From Aneurinibacillus terranovensis DSM 18919 (lineage in GTDB: Bacteria > Bacillota > Bacilli > Aneurinibacillales > Aneurinibacillaceae): DNA of 56,374 bases. Made by a program: the position numbers and the translations under genes. This document shows positions 23,928-33,455 of this stretch, piece by piece. The stretch is taken from contig NZ_AUMJ01000036.1 of NCBI RefSeq assembly GCF_000430625.1, positions 1-56,374 on the forward strand, read 5' to 3'. A model generated the notes under the pieces. That model was not told where the DNA came from. It searched no databases and worked only from the letters and a program-made list of their open reading frames with translations. Each line of letters starts with the position of its first letter. The stretch's first letter is position 1.

Positions 23928-26900
23928 ATGAACCAATCATCAGTAGTTCGCGTATTTCTTCCTCTGTCAAAGCGGACAGGGTTTGTTCGCCGGGTTGAAT
24001 CACCTGGTCGATCAAGTCCCTCTTTCTTTGCTGCAGTTCGTACATTTTCTCTTCAATCGTGCCCTCTGTGACCAGCCGGAACACCTGGACTACGTTTTTT
24101 TGCCCGATGCGGTGGGCTCGGTCTGCGGCCTGCTGTTCAACTGCGGGATTCCACCACAGATCATAGAGAATAACGGTGTCCGCTCCGGTCAAATTCAGTC
24201 CGGTTCCACCTGCTTTTAAGGAAATGAGAAAGATGTTTTCCTCCCCTTCGTTAAACCGCCGGCAAAGCTCCACCCTCTCCATGGAAGGTGTTTTACCGTC
24301 CAGATAAAAACAGGATAAACCGCTTTGTGCGAGTTCTTGACGGATGATCCCCAGCATTTCTGTAAACTGAGAAAAGATCAGCATTCGTTTGCCGCTGCTA
24401 AGACATTCATCGACAAGTTCCATAAGCTGCTCCAGTTTTCCGGAGCCGCCGTTGTAATTGTCCACAAACAACGCCGGGTGGCAGCATAGCTGGCGCAGCC
24501 GCGTTAGCCCAGCGAGAATTTTCATCCGGGTTTTTTGGAAGCTATCCACTTGAAGTTGTTGAACGGTTTCTTGCTGCAGTCTCGACAGATATCCCACGTA
24601 TAGTGCTTTCTGTTCCTTTGAGAGTTCGGACGATCGAATGGTTTCAATTTTATCCGGCAGCTCCTTCAGCACATCAGTTTTCAGCCGACGCAGGATAAAG
24701 GGGCGCAGCCGTATCGCAATTTGTTCACTCGTAAGTTCAGAAAATGCCTTTTTGCCGGAGAAAAGTTCCGGGAATATCGCATTGAAGATGGACCAGAGTT
24801 CCTCCAACCTATTTTCCACCGGTGTTCCAGTCAGGGCAAAACGATGCCGGGCCTGGATTAATTTAACGGATTGCGCTGTCTGTGTCGCATGGTTTTTAAT
24901 TGCCTGGGCTTCGTCGAGAATCAGGATATGGAAGCGTTGATCCGCATATAGTTCCTGGTCTCTGCGGAGCAAAGGATAGGATGTAATCAAAACATCTGCG
25001 TCCGAGGCGCCGCCTAAAACCTGACTGCGCTCCTGCTTATCGCCCGCTACGACGGCTGTTTTCAACTCAGGCGCGAATTTTTTCAATTCGTTTTTCCAGT
25101 TATAAATTAATGAAGCGGGGGATACGATCAAGACCGGCAGTCCAACCTGCTTGTTCTCTTGCCGCTCCGACAGAATAAAAGCAATGCTTTGCAGTGTTTT
25201 GCCAAGTCCCATATCATCCGCCAGAATGCCCCCGAAGCGGTAGTAGGCGAGAGTCTTCATCCATTGAAAGCCAAATTTTTGATAGTCTCGCAGCACGGGG
25301 ATCAGCGTTTCCGGAACGGTGAAGTCCAGGTTGTCCGGGTTTCGCAAATTGTCGAGCAGCTGGCGCAGCGATTTTCCAAATTTGATGTTACGGTTTTTTT
25401 CATTTGCATCGATCAGGGAAAATCCACGAACGACTGGCAGTTCGATGCGCTTGCCCTTGATTTCAGAGGTTCGGATGCCCATTCTTTCCATAAGCAGAGC
25501 AATTTCCTGAAACCCGTCTTCCTCTAATGATAAAAATGAACCGTTTGGCAACCGGTAATATTTCTGTTTCTCTACAACCGATCCGAGAATGTTGCGAATG
25601 TCCTGTTCGTCGATGCCTTCCATGTCGAAGTTGACTTCCAACCACTCCGTTTTCGTGTCAACATCCACTGATGCTTTCGGCTGGTGGATCGTCCTGTGCA
25701 TCAGCGACTTGACTGATGGGGTTACATAAACGTCGGCAAGTTTCTCAAATTCAGGCAGGACATGGTATAAAAAGTTATAAATCGATTCTTCTTCATCCAT
25801 GTAAAGTTCGTTTGTGTTAATTTTGAAAGCAGAATTTTCAAAGAGGTTCATGATCCGGTTTTCCTGCTCCACATCCCGGATGAGGATGCGGTCTGACCGA
25901 TCATAATTCCCGGTGTTTGAGCGCATCGGTTCAATAACGATATCACCGTATACATACTCCAGCCTGGCCAGCAGCCGATCGTCGTCCCGATTCAGATAAA
26001 GCCTGGCCAGTAAAGGAGGGCTTACGATTCGATCGGAAATCTGCGCAGCGATATTCACGGTGCCAAGTTTTTTTAGCCCCGGGACGACCTTCTCCATAAA
26101 GGGTTCGATTTGATCGGGTGCCACCCATACCTGCCTGCGGGACGAAAATTGAAACATCTTTTTCAGTTCCGCGAGTCTTTTTATTTGTGTCTGGTCTGAT
26201 TTCCATAAGTCCCCGCCGACAATGACGTACCCATAGTTCTCCATTACCGTTACATTTTCCAGCCCTTGAAACTCGAATTGATATCCATTGGACGGAGCTT
26301 TATTTAATTCAAAGCTAAGGGGAATTTGCCCCTGGGTTACTTCAATGTGATCGTACGTTTCGGAGTTATGTTCAAAACGAACGGTTGCTTGCAATAATTT
26401 TGGCAGCATCGTCTCCCATGCCAGTGGAGGAATCAATATATCCCGTTCATTGTTCGACGTATAAAGCTTATAGCCACTGGAATAGTGGTTTAACACGTCA
26501 CGGTAAACCGATTCATTATGATTCAATTCGATCAACTGCTGAATGATTGCCCAATCCGTTTCTTTAAAAGCATGTACCGTCGGATCGAATGTAAAGAGTT
26601 TAGTAAATACACAGGGAGCCTGACTCTCAATTTTTGAAAGAAATTCTTTAATTTTCTGGACGATGTACAAACGCTTGGCGCCGATTTTCATCTCAAGTGT
26701 AAATGTGTTTTTTCCCGAGGCAAAGCTGGTGGCTTTGCATGTGAATTCTACGTCAACCAACTGCTTGCTTTCTCTAAGCGGCTCGGCGGCTTCAGGGTAA
26801 ACAGCCGTATTATCAAATAGAGCCAGAATGTTCTTCGTCAACTGTGCGTCTTTGCTTGAGATAACCGGTTCACGGAACGCATTGCCTTTCCCCTCACGGA

Positions 26901-27219
26901 TAGCGTTAACAGGCGCAAGTCCGGGTATGCCTGTACTGTTAGCATAAATGTAAAATAAAACGGCAGCAATATGCTTACAGCAAGTGTCATAGGAATTGTA
27001 GGCAGGGCAGTTGCACTCGGCTTCGACTCCGTCCGCTTCGTCAAAAAAAACTCTGACGCTGTATCGTTTGCTGCCCATGACAATCGCGTCATAACGAAGT
27101 TCGTCCGGGTCGTAACTGACCCGGATTACCCGCTGCGATTTATAATATGCCTCTCCACGCTGGTAGGCAGCTGCGCCGCATAATAATTTAATATCTTTCA
27201 GGGATAGTGCGTGATTCAT
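23926..27219 (-). CDS. SWIM zinc-finger SNF2-family helicase
   Basis: 1097 residues. A SWIM domain is near the N-terminus (AECNCPAYNSYDTCCKHIAA, residues about 68-87, C-x-C-xn-C-x-H), with a long middle region and then a two-lobe SNF2 motor. The motor shows ILADDMGLGKTLQS (Walker A), LILDEAQAIKN (DEAQ box) and LTGTPVEN, and in the second lobe GGTGLNLTGADTVIL and QAADRAHRIGQ. SNF2 enzymes move on double-stranded DNA and remodel bound proteins; the bacterial SWIM-type members have no firmly known role. The start ATG at 27219 has a weak AGGAC site, 34 bases behind the SEC-C gene on the same strand. Both belong to one transcript with a promoter near 28590. Its neighbourhood (Wadjet, toxin) suggests but does not show a defence link. 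Confidence 0.88.
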   Translation of the reverse strand: MNHALSLKDIKLLCGAAAYQRGEAYYKSQRVIRVSYDPDELRYDAIVMGSKRYSVRVFFDEADGVEAECNCPAYNSYDTCCKHIAAVLFYIYANSTGIPGLAPVNAIREGKGNAFREPVISSKDAQLTKNILALFDNTAVYPEAAEPLRESKQLVDVEFTCKATSFASGKNTFTLEMKIGAKRLYIVQKIKEFLSKIESQAPCVFTKLFTFDPTVHAFKETDWAIIQQLIELNHNESVYRDVLNHYSSGYKLYTSNNERDILIPPLAWETMLPKLLQATVRFEHNSETYDHIEVTQGQIPLSFELNKAPSNGYQFEFQGLENVTVMENYGYVIVGGDLWKSDQTQIKRLAELKKMFQFSSRRQVWVAPDQIEPFMEKVVPGLKKLGTVNIAAQISDRIVSPPLLARLYLNRDDDRLLARLEYVYGDIVIEPMRSNTGNYDRSDRILIRDVEQENRIMNLFENSAFKINTNELYMDEEESIYNFLYHVLPEFEKLADVYVTPSVKSLMHRTIHQPKASVDVDTKTEWLEVNFDMEGIDEQDIRNILGSVVEKQKYYRLPNGSFLSLEEDGFQEIALLMERMGIRTSEIKGKRIELPVVRGFSLIDANEKNRNIKFGKSLRQLLDNLRNPDNLDFTVPETLIPVLRDYQKFGFQWMKTLAYYRFGGILADDMGLGKTLQSIAFILSERQENKQVGLPVLIVSPASLIYNWKNELKKFAPELKTAVVAGDKQERSQVLGGASDADVLITSYPLLRRDQELYADQRFHILILDEAQAIKNHATQTAQSVKLIQARHRFALTGTPVENRLEELWSIFNAIFPELFSGKKAFSELTSEQIAIRLRPFILRRLKTDVLKELPDKIETIRSSELSKEQKALYVGYLSRLQQETVQQLQVDSFQKTRMKILAGLTRLRQLCCHPALFVDNYNGGSGKLEQLMELVDECLSSGKRMLIFSQFTEMLGIIRQELAQSGLSCFYLDGKTPSMERVELCRRFNEGEENIFLISLKAGGTGLNLTGADTVILYDLWWNPAVEQQAADRAHRIGQKNVVQVFRLVTEGTIEEKMYELQQRKRDLIDQVIQPGEQTLSALTEEEIRELLMIGS

Positions 27220-27253
27220 GCTTTTTTCCGTCCTCGCTGCGTTTTTGCGCCAT

Positions 27254-28528
27254 TCACTTTTTACTTTTCCCGGGTGTATTCGCTTTGACCTGTTCCTTCA
27301 ACCAGCGCATCAGAACCGGTTCTCTCTGCCATAAGTGAATATGGTCCTGAACATAGGCAACCGCTTCATCCTTGTCACCGAAGCCGATGTATTCAGGCAT
27401 TTCGTCAGGAATTCTCTTCTTCCCCAGAACATAATCGACTACAAATGAATTTTGCTGGATAGCCTCTTGTAATAGTGAAACAAGCCGACTGGAAACTCCA
27501 TTTTTCCCGTATTCTATCAGAATCCGGTTATAGTTAAAATTCGCGGTATGATCCTCACTATACGTATTTATCACTTTTAAAGCTTCACTGTATTTTCTCC
27601 ATTCAATATAAGCGGTCAGTAACGCATAGCGGACACCCTGGTTGTCGTTAGGGTTTAGTTCCAACAGTTCTTTATATTCCCGCACCGCTTCTTTTAAATG
27701 GCCTAAAAATGACAACCCCTGGGCATATCCTAATTTTGATCGCATATAAGGGCGGGTTTCTATCATTCCCCAGAAATGGCCTTTGTTTTCTTTAAAAAAG
27801 GCTTGTCCCAAATTACGCTCACCTGCCAGCATTCCCTGCCTGTAATATTCAATCATATCTTCCAGGCTGTCGGCTGTTTCTGCAAGGATGTTGTAAGCGT
27901 CCGGACCATCAGGAGACAGCTGCAAAGCTTTTTTCGTACGCATTTCCCTTTCTGTACCTATGGAACGGGGAAGAGGGGGCAGAAGAAAAGGGTCTTCGTC
28001 ATCCTCATCATCCGTCAAAGCAATATGCTCTGCCAGGTCTTCAGCAAAATCCAGCAGTTGATTCACACGCTGGGAAATGGTGCCTGCTGACAGCCCGTAT
28101 TTTTTAGCCAGCCCGGCCTGTGTTGCTTCTGCTCTTCCATAAAGTTGATCAATACAATATTCAACCGCAGCAGGGTATACGCCCACTTTTCTGATGATGG
28201 GTTGAATTACGGAAGAGTAGGCATTCCATAGTAAAATACCTGCAACAACGGATTCAAGATCATACTCCTGAACCATATTGTCCAAAATTTTTCTAGCAAT
28301 CAATTGGTAGAGAAAGTTACCCCAATCCAATTCTTCTTCGATTAGAGTTACAAGAGAATCATAGTCAATCTGTTCCGGGTGCTGTTCACAAGGAGGCCAA
28401 TTGTTTTCCTCGTCACTGTGAGAAGCGATTCGGATTACATTATTCTGCTGGTCTTTTTCGAGACAGCAGCGTTTATACTTCTTTCCACTCCCACACGGGC
28501 AGGGGTCATTTCTTCCTACCTTTATCAT
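27254..28528 (-). CDS. SEC-C zinc-motif protein with TPR-like repeats
   Basis: 424 residues. The N-terminus VGRNDPCPCGSGKKYKRCC is a complete SEC-C motif (C-P-C-G-S-G-K-K-Y-K-x-C-C), the zinc-binding hook first seen in SecA. The middle includes a helix-turn-helix-like stretch (YGLSAGTISQRVNQLLDFAE, about 152-171) and an acidic run (DDEDDEDPF). The C-terminal half is TPR-like (LSFLGHLKEAVREYKELLEL, NPNDNQGVRYALLTAYIEW). Proteins of this build are common in Bacilli and of unknown function; the motif suggests docking to another protein. AAAGGAGAT precedes the ATG at 28528. It shares a promoter with the SNF2 helicase, a pairing that suggests a joint task. Confidence 0.75.
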   Translation of the reverse strand: MIKVGRNDPCPCGSGKKYKRCCLEKDQQNNVIRIASHSDEENNWPPCEQHPEQIDYDSLVTLIEEELDWGNFLYQLIARKILDNMVQEYDLESVVAGILLWNAYSSVIQPIIRKVGVYPAAVEYCIDQLYGRAEATQAGLAKKYGLSAGTISQRVNQLLDFAEDLAEHIALTDDEDDEDPFLLPPLPRSIGTEREMRTKKALQLSPDGPDAYNILAETADSLEDMIEYYRQGMLAGERNLGQAFFKENKGHFWGMIETRPYMRSKLGYAQGLSFLGHLKEAVREYKELLELNPNDNQGVRYALLTAYIEWRKYSEALKVINTYSEDHTANFNYNRILIEYGKNGVSSRLVSLLQEAIQQNSFVVDYVLGKKRIPDEMPEYIGFGDKDEAVAYVQDHIHLWQREPVLMRWLKEQVKANTPGKSKK

Positions 28529-28570
28529 GCGTATATATCTCCTTTTTCAAACCTCGTTTATTATAATACT

Positions 28571-28599
28571 ATTATAGGATTTAGAGGACGCGAGGTAAA
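28571..28599 (-). promoter_or_regulatory. Sigma-A promoter of the SEC-C/SNF2 unit
   Basis: On the minus strand TTTACC (28594-28599), exactly 17 bases, then TATAAT (28571-28576). A second TATAAT-like element follows closely (complement of 28561-28566). It lies 43 bases before the ATG at 28528. Confidence 0.65.
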
Positions 28600-28740
28600 C
28601 CGGGGAAGCGAATGTACTTACCGCGATCATAGAAAAAGTGTGCTAATCGTAAAATGGATTCCTTCTGCTTGCCTTGCAGCACGTCATGACCTTTGTCAAA
28701 GTGTACATACCTCTACCTTCGTTGACCATAATAACCAAAC

Positions 28741-28761
28741 AAAAAGGGCCGCAAACGGCCC
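28741..28761 (-). terminator. Terminator of the ger operon
   Basis: GGGCCG (28746-28751) pairs with CGGCCC (28756-28761) around CAAA. On the minus strand TTTTTG follows. It lies 93 bases after the gerB-type stop. The rest of the gap 28529-28853 holds the SEC-C promoter and no convincing gene. Confidence 0.8.
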
Positions 28762-28853
28762 CTGGGTTAACAACAAAGAATTGGTGTTTGCGATACAACC
28801 ACAAGCGGTGCGAAGTGCTTGTTTTTTTATACGAAATTACTGCCACATGCAAA

Positions 28854-29954
28854 TTACCTCATTGTCCTTATCCTACCGAATCGTTTTTTCACCCAAGCCA
28901 TACAGAACAGTAACACCGGAATCACCACCAACACAGTCAATAGAGAAAATGTCACAGACGTAGAAATCGCATGCGTTAATTCCTGCAGATTGGTCGCTAC
29001 CCAAAAGTTAAACAAGATTAAAATAAAACCGAGCGGAAACACGATCGGCCGATAATCGGACAGGTTCATCCATTGGGCGGTGCCAAGAACAGACACATAA
29101 AAAAATACGCAGATTTTCACAAACGCACCTAACACCCAAATGGCCATGTGCAGCGATTCCAGATGGGCGAAAAATTCTGCCAGACTGATGTACCTCGCAA
29201 CGATCAAAAAGGGATAAGTATAATTGTCCGTCATCTCCCCCAAGAGCAGCAGTGTTTCCAGATTGGAAATAACCAGCGTCAATATCACTGCAAATAGGGA
29301 AATCAAAGTGCTTTTCAGCGCTTTTTTGCGATCGGTTACAAAAGGGAGAAGAAACGATACGGTGATATATTCGCTAAACCAGGTCTGCAGAACGCCAGCA
29401 CCCGCGATAGAAGGCATAATCCCTTCTCCCATGACCGGAAGCATGTTCGATGGGCTCAGATCAGGAATGATCGGAATAAGGATGAGTAGAAAAAAAATAA
29501 CAATAGCAGGTAGGAAAAGTTGGGCAAACCTCCCCACGATTTCCACACCTCCGCGAACGGCTAATGCACATACCAGCACCATGCTGCTTGACACCACGAT
29601 GAGCGGGGTCCGCTGCAGGAATGCCCCGACCAAGAATTCGCTGTATTCTCGAATGACAACACCATTGAGATATAGATAAACGAAGAGGATGATTAACCCG
29701 ATTATTTTTCCGGGAACCCGGCCGACGATTCGTTCGCTCACTTGGACGATATTTTGGCCCGGATACATGTTATGGAGTCGAAATGCGATAAATACGGTAA
29801 TCAATCCACTCAAGGCCCAAATCGGCGAAATCCATAGATCTTGTTTTGCATATTTGTACGTAATCGCTGGTGCGGAGAGAATCGCTGTAGGGGTGATTGC
29901 CAAATACATCATCATTCCCATTTGTAATGCAGAAATCTTCCCTTTTTCGATCAT
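28854..29954 (-). CDS. Spore germination permease, GerB family
   Basis: 366 residues from the ATG at 29954, which follows AAAGGAG at a good distance; the frame is open to 30062 but lacks a better start. About ten membrane segments form an amino-acid-permease-like fold. MIEKGKISALQMGMMMYLAI at the N-terminus is the typical GerB start and VQVSERIVGRVPGKIIG is a conserved GerB loop. It sits in the inner spore membrane with GerA- and GerC-type partners as a nutrient receptor, and the B subunit is thought to bind the germinant. It is the last gene of the operon gerA-gerC-small-gerB and is followed by a terminator. Confidence 0.88.
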   Translation of the reverse strand: MIEKGKISALQMGMMMYLAITPTAILSAPAITYKYAKQDLWISPIWALSGLITVFIAFRLHNMYPGQNIVQVSERIVGRVPGKIIGLIILFVYLYLNGVVIREYSEFLVGAFLQRTPLIVVSSSMVLVCALAVRGGVEIVGRFAQLFLPAIVIFFLLILIPIIPDLSPSNMLPVMGEGIMPSIAGAGVLQTWFSEYITVSFLLPFVTDRKKALKSTLISLFAVILTLVISNLETLLLLGEMTDNYTYPFLIVARYISLAEFFAHLESLHMAIWVLGAFVKICVFFYVSVLGTAQWMNLSDYRPIVFPLGFILILFNFWVATNLQELTHAISTSVTFSLLTVLVVIPVLLFCMAWVKKRFGRIRTMR

Positions 29955-29979
29955 CTTTTTTTGAACTCCTTTCCGCGGT

Positions 29980-30207
29980 TTATTTATAAATAAATTTTCC
30001 CAGCGGTTTATAAATGGCATCAATCCATTGTGTGGGACCCGGCATTTCTGGATAGAAAACAAGCAGAAAAGCCAGCCCCCCTCCCAACATGGTTAAAGCG
30101 GCAAAGGCAATTTTCTCTTTTTTCATTTGCCCCTTCATTTTCGGCCATTCGTATATGGTCATGAAAACTAAAACCACTGTGATCCCCAAGATTTCCGCCC
30201 ATTTCAT
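29980..30207 (-). CDS. Small two-helix membrane protein of the ger operon
   Basis: 75 residues: an N-terminal membrane helix (ILGITVVLVFMTIYEW), a basic loop (KMKGQMKKEK), a second helix (IAFAALTMLGGGLAFLLVF) and a polar tail with PGPTQWIDAIYKPLGKF. Small two-helix proteins of 70-90 residues occur in some ger operons of Bacillales (often called D-type accessory subunits) and modulate the receptor. It lies 7 bases behind the gerC gene and 25 bases before the gerB start, so it is clearly in the operon. The ATG at 30207 has AGAGGTG upstream. Its role is inferred from position. Confidence 0.7.
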   Translation of the reverse strand: MKWAEILGITVVLVFMTIYEWPKMKGQMKKEKIAFAALTMLGGGLAFLLVFYPEMPGPTQWIDAIYKPLGKFIYK

Positions 30208-30214
30208 TTTTTGA

Positions 30215-31402
30215 TCACCTCTGTTCCGGCTTAATAAAGCTTTTACCGGTCATCCCTGGCCTGGTAACTTTTGGATTTGTTTCCAGCTTGACTTTCACTT
30301 TCGGGAATATCTCGTCCCAGCGATCCTTTGCTTGATTCCACTCTTTCGGATATTTACGGTAAAAAACATCGGCAAAATTGAAAATGTCGGCGTTCATCTT
30401 TTCCTGTGCTTGCGTCAGGGCCTTCTTCACACGATGTTCAATATCGGTTCTCAATTCCGTTTCCAGCGCTTGCGTATGCTCCGGTTCCATGAGATTCAGG
30501 TTCGTTGTATTTTCGACGATATCGTCCTGAGTTTCAATCTTAACGGCGATCCTCCAATTATTACCCTTAATATGAGGGATCAATTTCGTATGACTTCTGA
30601 TCAGATAGAAAGAAACATATCCTTTAGTGCCTTTTGGGGAAACGGTCACGGTGGCACTTTTTACTTCGTTTCTTAGCCACATGATCCCTCTGGTTGTGTA
30701 ATCATTCACACGACCGGTCATTTTTCCGTTCTTTACTATCGCTGTTCCATTAATAAACGGAATTGCTTTTTGAGCATCTTGTGCTTGTTTGATTTCCACC
30801 CAAGGTATGACAGCCGCATTGGCTTTACCGGCCAGCATTTGCGCCAACTCTTTTATCGTGATATTCAGCCCTGTTTGGGACTTGGCCAATTCCCGCAGCA
30901 CTTCCGCGACATTTCGCTCAATAGGGGGTTGAAGTTGCAGCACATCTTTCGCCAATCCTTTGCTGACGAATACGTTTGCGCGTTCTCTTGGAGCGTGGTG
31001 CCGAGTCAAGTATTCCATCGGTTCGATAATGCCTTGCTTCGCCAATCTTTCTCCAAAAATGAAAACATCGTCATGCCCCCAAAACACTTTGCGAGGAAGC
31101 ATCTGCTGCAATTTGGATGCCGCATCCGCCATGGTCAGCCCTGCCGCTGATCGAACGATGGATTGTCCGCCCTTCCCGCGACCGCCGCCGGACATTCCCT
31201 CCATCTGTTGACCACCTGACGGATTGGTAACAAATATGTTTACAGACAGTTCAAGTTTATGATCGTCCGTTACATCCAAACCAGCCGCTGTAATGATAGC
31301 CAAATCGTTCACTTCCGTTCGGTCCCAACAGCCGGAAAGAAAAAGCGTATTGATTGAAAGGAAAAAGAGGACAAGAATGGTTTTTCGTTTTGTTGTATAC
31401 AT
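30215..31402 (-). CDS. Spore germination lipoprotein, Ger(x)C family
   Basis: 395 residues with a lipoprotein signal: basic start (MYTTKRK), hydrophobic core (TILVLFFLSINTLF) and lipobox LSGC, followed by WDRTEVNDLAII, the hallmark of GerC proteins. The mature protein is anchored on the outer face of the inner spore membrane. An unusual M/G-rich insert (GGQQMEGMSGGGRGKGGQS, about residues 61-79) sits in the N-terminal domain. The C-terminal domain includes VKKALTQAQEKMNADIFNFA, typical of the family. It lies 15 bases after the gerA gene. Confidence 0.9.
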   Translation of the reverse strand: MYTTKRKTILVLFFLSINTLFLSGCWDRTEVNDLAIITAAGLDVTDDHKLELSVNIFVTNPSGGQQMEGMSGGGRGKGGQSIVRSAAGLTMADAASKLQQMLPRKVFWGHDDVFIFGERLAKQGIIEPMEYLTRHHAPRERANVFVSKGLAKDVLQLQPPIERNVAEVLRELAKSQTGLNITIKELAQMLAGKANAAVIPWVEIKQAQDAQKAIPFINGTAIVKNGKMTGRVNDYTTRGIMWLRNEVKSATVTVSPKGTKGYVSFYLIRSHTKLIPHIKGNNWRIAVKIETQDDIVENTTNLNLMEPEHTQALETELRTDIEHRVKKALTQAQEKMNADIFNFADVFYRKYPKEWNQAKDRWDEIFPKVKVKLETNPKVTRPGMTGKSFIKPEQR

Positions 31403-31417
31403 AAAAATCCCCTTTGA

Positions 31418-32998
31418 TTATTCTTCCTCATCCCTTTTGGTTGGATTTGGTTGTTGTCCGGGGGCCTGACGATATTGGTTCCATTCTCCGGTTAAGTGTG
31501 GACGTGTGTTCATCGCCCAGCGTGGAGCCCGCAAAAGTACATCTTTCATGTCGCGGCCTTTCATAGGGGCCAATGGAGACATATACGGGACACCAAAAGA
31601 ACGAAGAGTGAGGAGATGATTCAAAATCAAAATTATCCCCAGCATCAAGCCGAGAAATCCCAGGAAGCCCGCAAGGATTATCATAGGGAAGCGAAGGAGC
31701 CTTACGGCAATTCCCACGGTGAACCGGGGCGCCATAAACGAAGCGATCCCCGTAATCGCCACAACCATGACCATCGGAGCGGAAGCGATACCGGCTGCAA
31801 TCGCTGCTTGACCAATAACAAGCGCTCCAACAATACTGACGGCTGACCCGACTTGCTTAGGAAGTCTGGCTCCGGCCTCGCGCAGCGCTTCAAACACGGT
31901 CTCCATAAGCATGGCCTCCACAAGTGCAGGAAATGGCACCTGTTCTCGTGACTCGGCCATCGTTAATAAAAGGGTGGTCGGAATCATTTCTTGATGAAAC
32001 GAAACAACGGCGACATAGAGCGAAGGCCCCAGTAAAGAGATGGCAAGAAAAAGGTAACGCAGCCAACGAATCGCAGTACCGACAAAGTATCGCTCGTAGT
32101 AATCTTCCGGTGATTGCAGCAAAGAAAAAAACGTCACCGGAGCGATCAACACACTGGGGGTTCCGTCGACGAACACAACGACATGACCTTCCAGCAAATA
32201 TGCGCTGGCAACATCAGGACGTTCCGTCGAAAGAAGTTGAGGGAAAGGGGAATAAGGGTTGTCTTCAATCAATTCCTCGATATTTGCGCTTTCCAATACA
32301 CCGTCGATCTCAATCCGCTGTAACCGATTCGTCATTTCCTCAATTAAACCGGGGTCCGCAATTCCCTCGATATAGGCAATTGCGATTGAGGTTCTGGAAT
32401 ATGTCCCGATGTTCATTGATTTGATTTTCAGGTTCGGACTTCTTAATTTCCGCCGCAACAAAGAAGTATTGGTCCGCAGTGTTTCGATGAATCCTTCCCT
32501 TGGACCCCGTAATACCGATTCGGCCACAGGTTCTTCGATTCCGCGTTTTTCCCACTTCGATAATCCAATTGACAATCCTTGCTTTTCCTGATTCACAAGC
32601 AGAACGGGATTTCCGCCGGATATTTCTTCGATGGCATCAGCTACGGTTCGTACATGTTTTATGGACGAGACGGCGATTTTCTGACGAATGTTCGAAAGTG
32701 TATGTTCCAGAACGAAATCCTGCTGAAGCGGCGCTAGTACATGTTGGTCGACCTCTTCGACATTGGCAAGACCATCGATGTAAATAAGCGCGGCTTTTGT
32801 TTGATCGCCGATCAAAAAGTCATGGAAAATGACGTCGGAACAATCCGCATAAATGTCTTGTATCATTTGCAGATTTTCATTCAATTCTCCGGAGAGCAAT
32901 GTTTTGGTTTGAGGATTCTTGCTTGGCAGTTCGGCATTTACCGACTTTCGCCGGTCGGAGCGTAACAGATGGTTCAAGATTTTCTTCCAGTCGCCCAT
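31418..32998 (-). CDS. Spore germination protein, GerA family
   Basis: 526 residues. A soluble N-terminal domain (about 1-300; SDVIFHDFLIGDQTKAALIY, YIDGLANVEEVDQHVL, TYSRTSIAIAYIEGIADPGL) is followed by four to six membrane segments. The segment after the conserved PFPALVEAMLMETVFEALREAG marks the family strongly. A subunits form the oligomeric ion-channel part of the nutrient receptor in the inner spore membrane. The ATG at 32998 follows TAGGAGAT. It is the first gene of the operon. A clear sigma-G promoter could not be picked out in the leader. The C-terminus ends in a polar, proline-rich tail. Confidence 0.92.
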   Translation of the reverse strand: MGDWKKILNHLLRSDRRKSVNAELPSKNPQTKTLLSGELNENLQMIQDIYADCSDVIFHDFLIGDQTKAALIYIDGLANVEEVDQHVLAPLQQDFVLEHTLSNIRQKIAVSSIKHVRTVADAIEEISGGNPVLLVNQEKQGLSIGLSKWEKRGIEEPVAESVLRGPREGFIETLRTNTSLLRRKLRSPNLKIKSMNIGTYSRTSIAIAYIEGIADPGLIEEMTNRLQRIEIDGVLESANIEELIEDNPYSPFPQLLSTERPDVASAYLLEGHVVVFVDGTPSVLIAPVTFFSLLQSPEDYYERYFVGTAIRWLRYLFLAISLLGPSLYVAVVSFHQEMIPTTLLLTMAESREQVPFPALVEAMLMETVFEALREAGARLPKQVGSAVSIVGALVIGQAAIAAGIASAPMVMVVAITGIASFMAPRFTVGIAVRLLRFPMIILAGFLGFLGLMLGIILILNHLLTLRSFGVPYMSPLAPMKGRDMKDVLLRAPRWAMNTRPHLTGEWNQYRQAPGQQPNPTKRDEEE

Positions 32999-33136
32999 AG
33001 CGATCTCCTAATCGTTCTTTTCCTTTCATTATTGACATATACGGTTTTGTAAAAACATTTTGAGCTTTTTGAGATGATATTACATGCCCATCAAGTTAAG
33101 GTTATCCAATATCCTCAAACAGAAAAAATCTATTAT

Positions 33137-33340
33137 TTATGCAAACGAACGTGTTTGTTCTTTTTTATACATCCCGTATTTTACGTATGCTTCCCATTTT
33201 TCTTTTTTTAGATTCACATGGCCTTCTTCGAAGAGAAGCCTCAAGACCTGCTTGAATATTTCATCCACGGGGCCTTTGAATCGCTCCGCTCGAAAACGGT
33301 TGATGGTATGACATAACTGTAAAAAAGGGGCTGTCGCCAA
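33137..33340 (-). pseudogene. IS1182-type transposase fragment
   Basis: The frame reads FLQLCHTINRFRAERFKGPV, then DEIFKQVLRLLFEEGHVNL. 'TINRFRxxRxKxxxexvFxxvLxxLxEeGyv' is the N-terminal DNA-binding part of IS1182/IS5-type transposases. About 50 residues survive, ended by frameshift. It occupies the gap between the ger operon and the radical SAM gene; apart from the hairpin at 33327, the rest of 32999-33455 shows nothing. Confidence 0.6.
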
Positions 33341-33374
33341 AAGGTCACTTTATGCATCCTTTTGGGTCAGCCCC
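33321..33374 (-). terminator. Long hairpin terminator (radical SAM gene) or IS end
   Basis: GGGGCTG (33327-33333) pairs with CAGCCCC (33368-33374), and inside them CCAAAAGG (33337-33344) pairs with CCTTTTGG (33358-33365). Six T's follow on the minus strand. It lies 82 bases past the radical SAM stop. GGGGCTGTCGC-type sequences also occur at ends of IS1182-like elements, and an IS fragment is adjacent, so it may be a captured IS end serving as terminator. Confidence 0.6.
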
Positions 33375-33455
33375 TCTTCTCTTTTTCAGGCATAACCAGA
33401 AAATGTAGGGAAAACTTTCGGATTTTGGTAGGGTTCGTCAACTAGGATCCGTCAA

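Noticed and set aside
28643-28852. 69-codon minus-strand frame between the ger and SEC-C units
   Set aside because: It contains the ger terminator hairpin and has no ribosome site or family resemblance.
32999-33080. Sigma-G promoter for the ger operon
   Set aside because: Expected by biology, but no pair of elements at correct spacing matched well enough to report.
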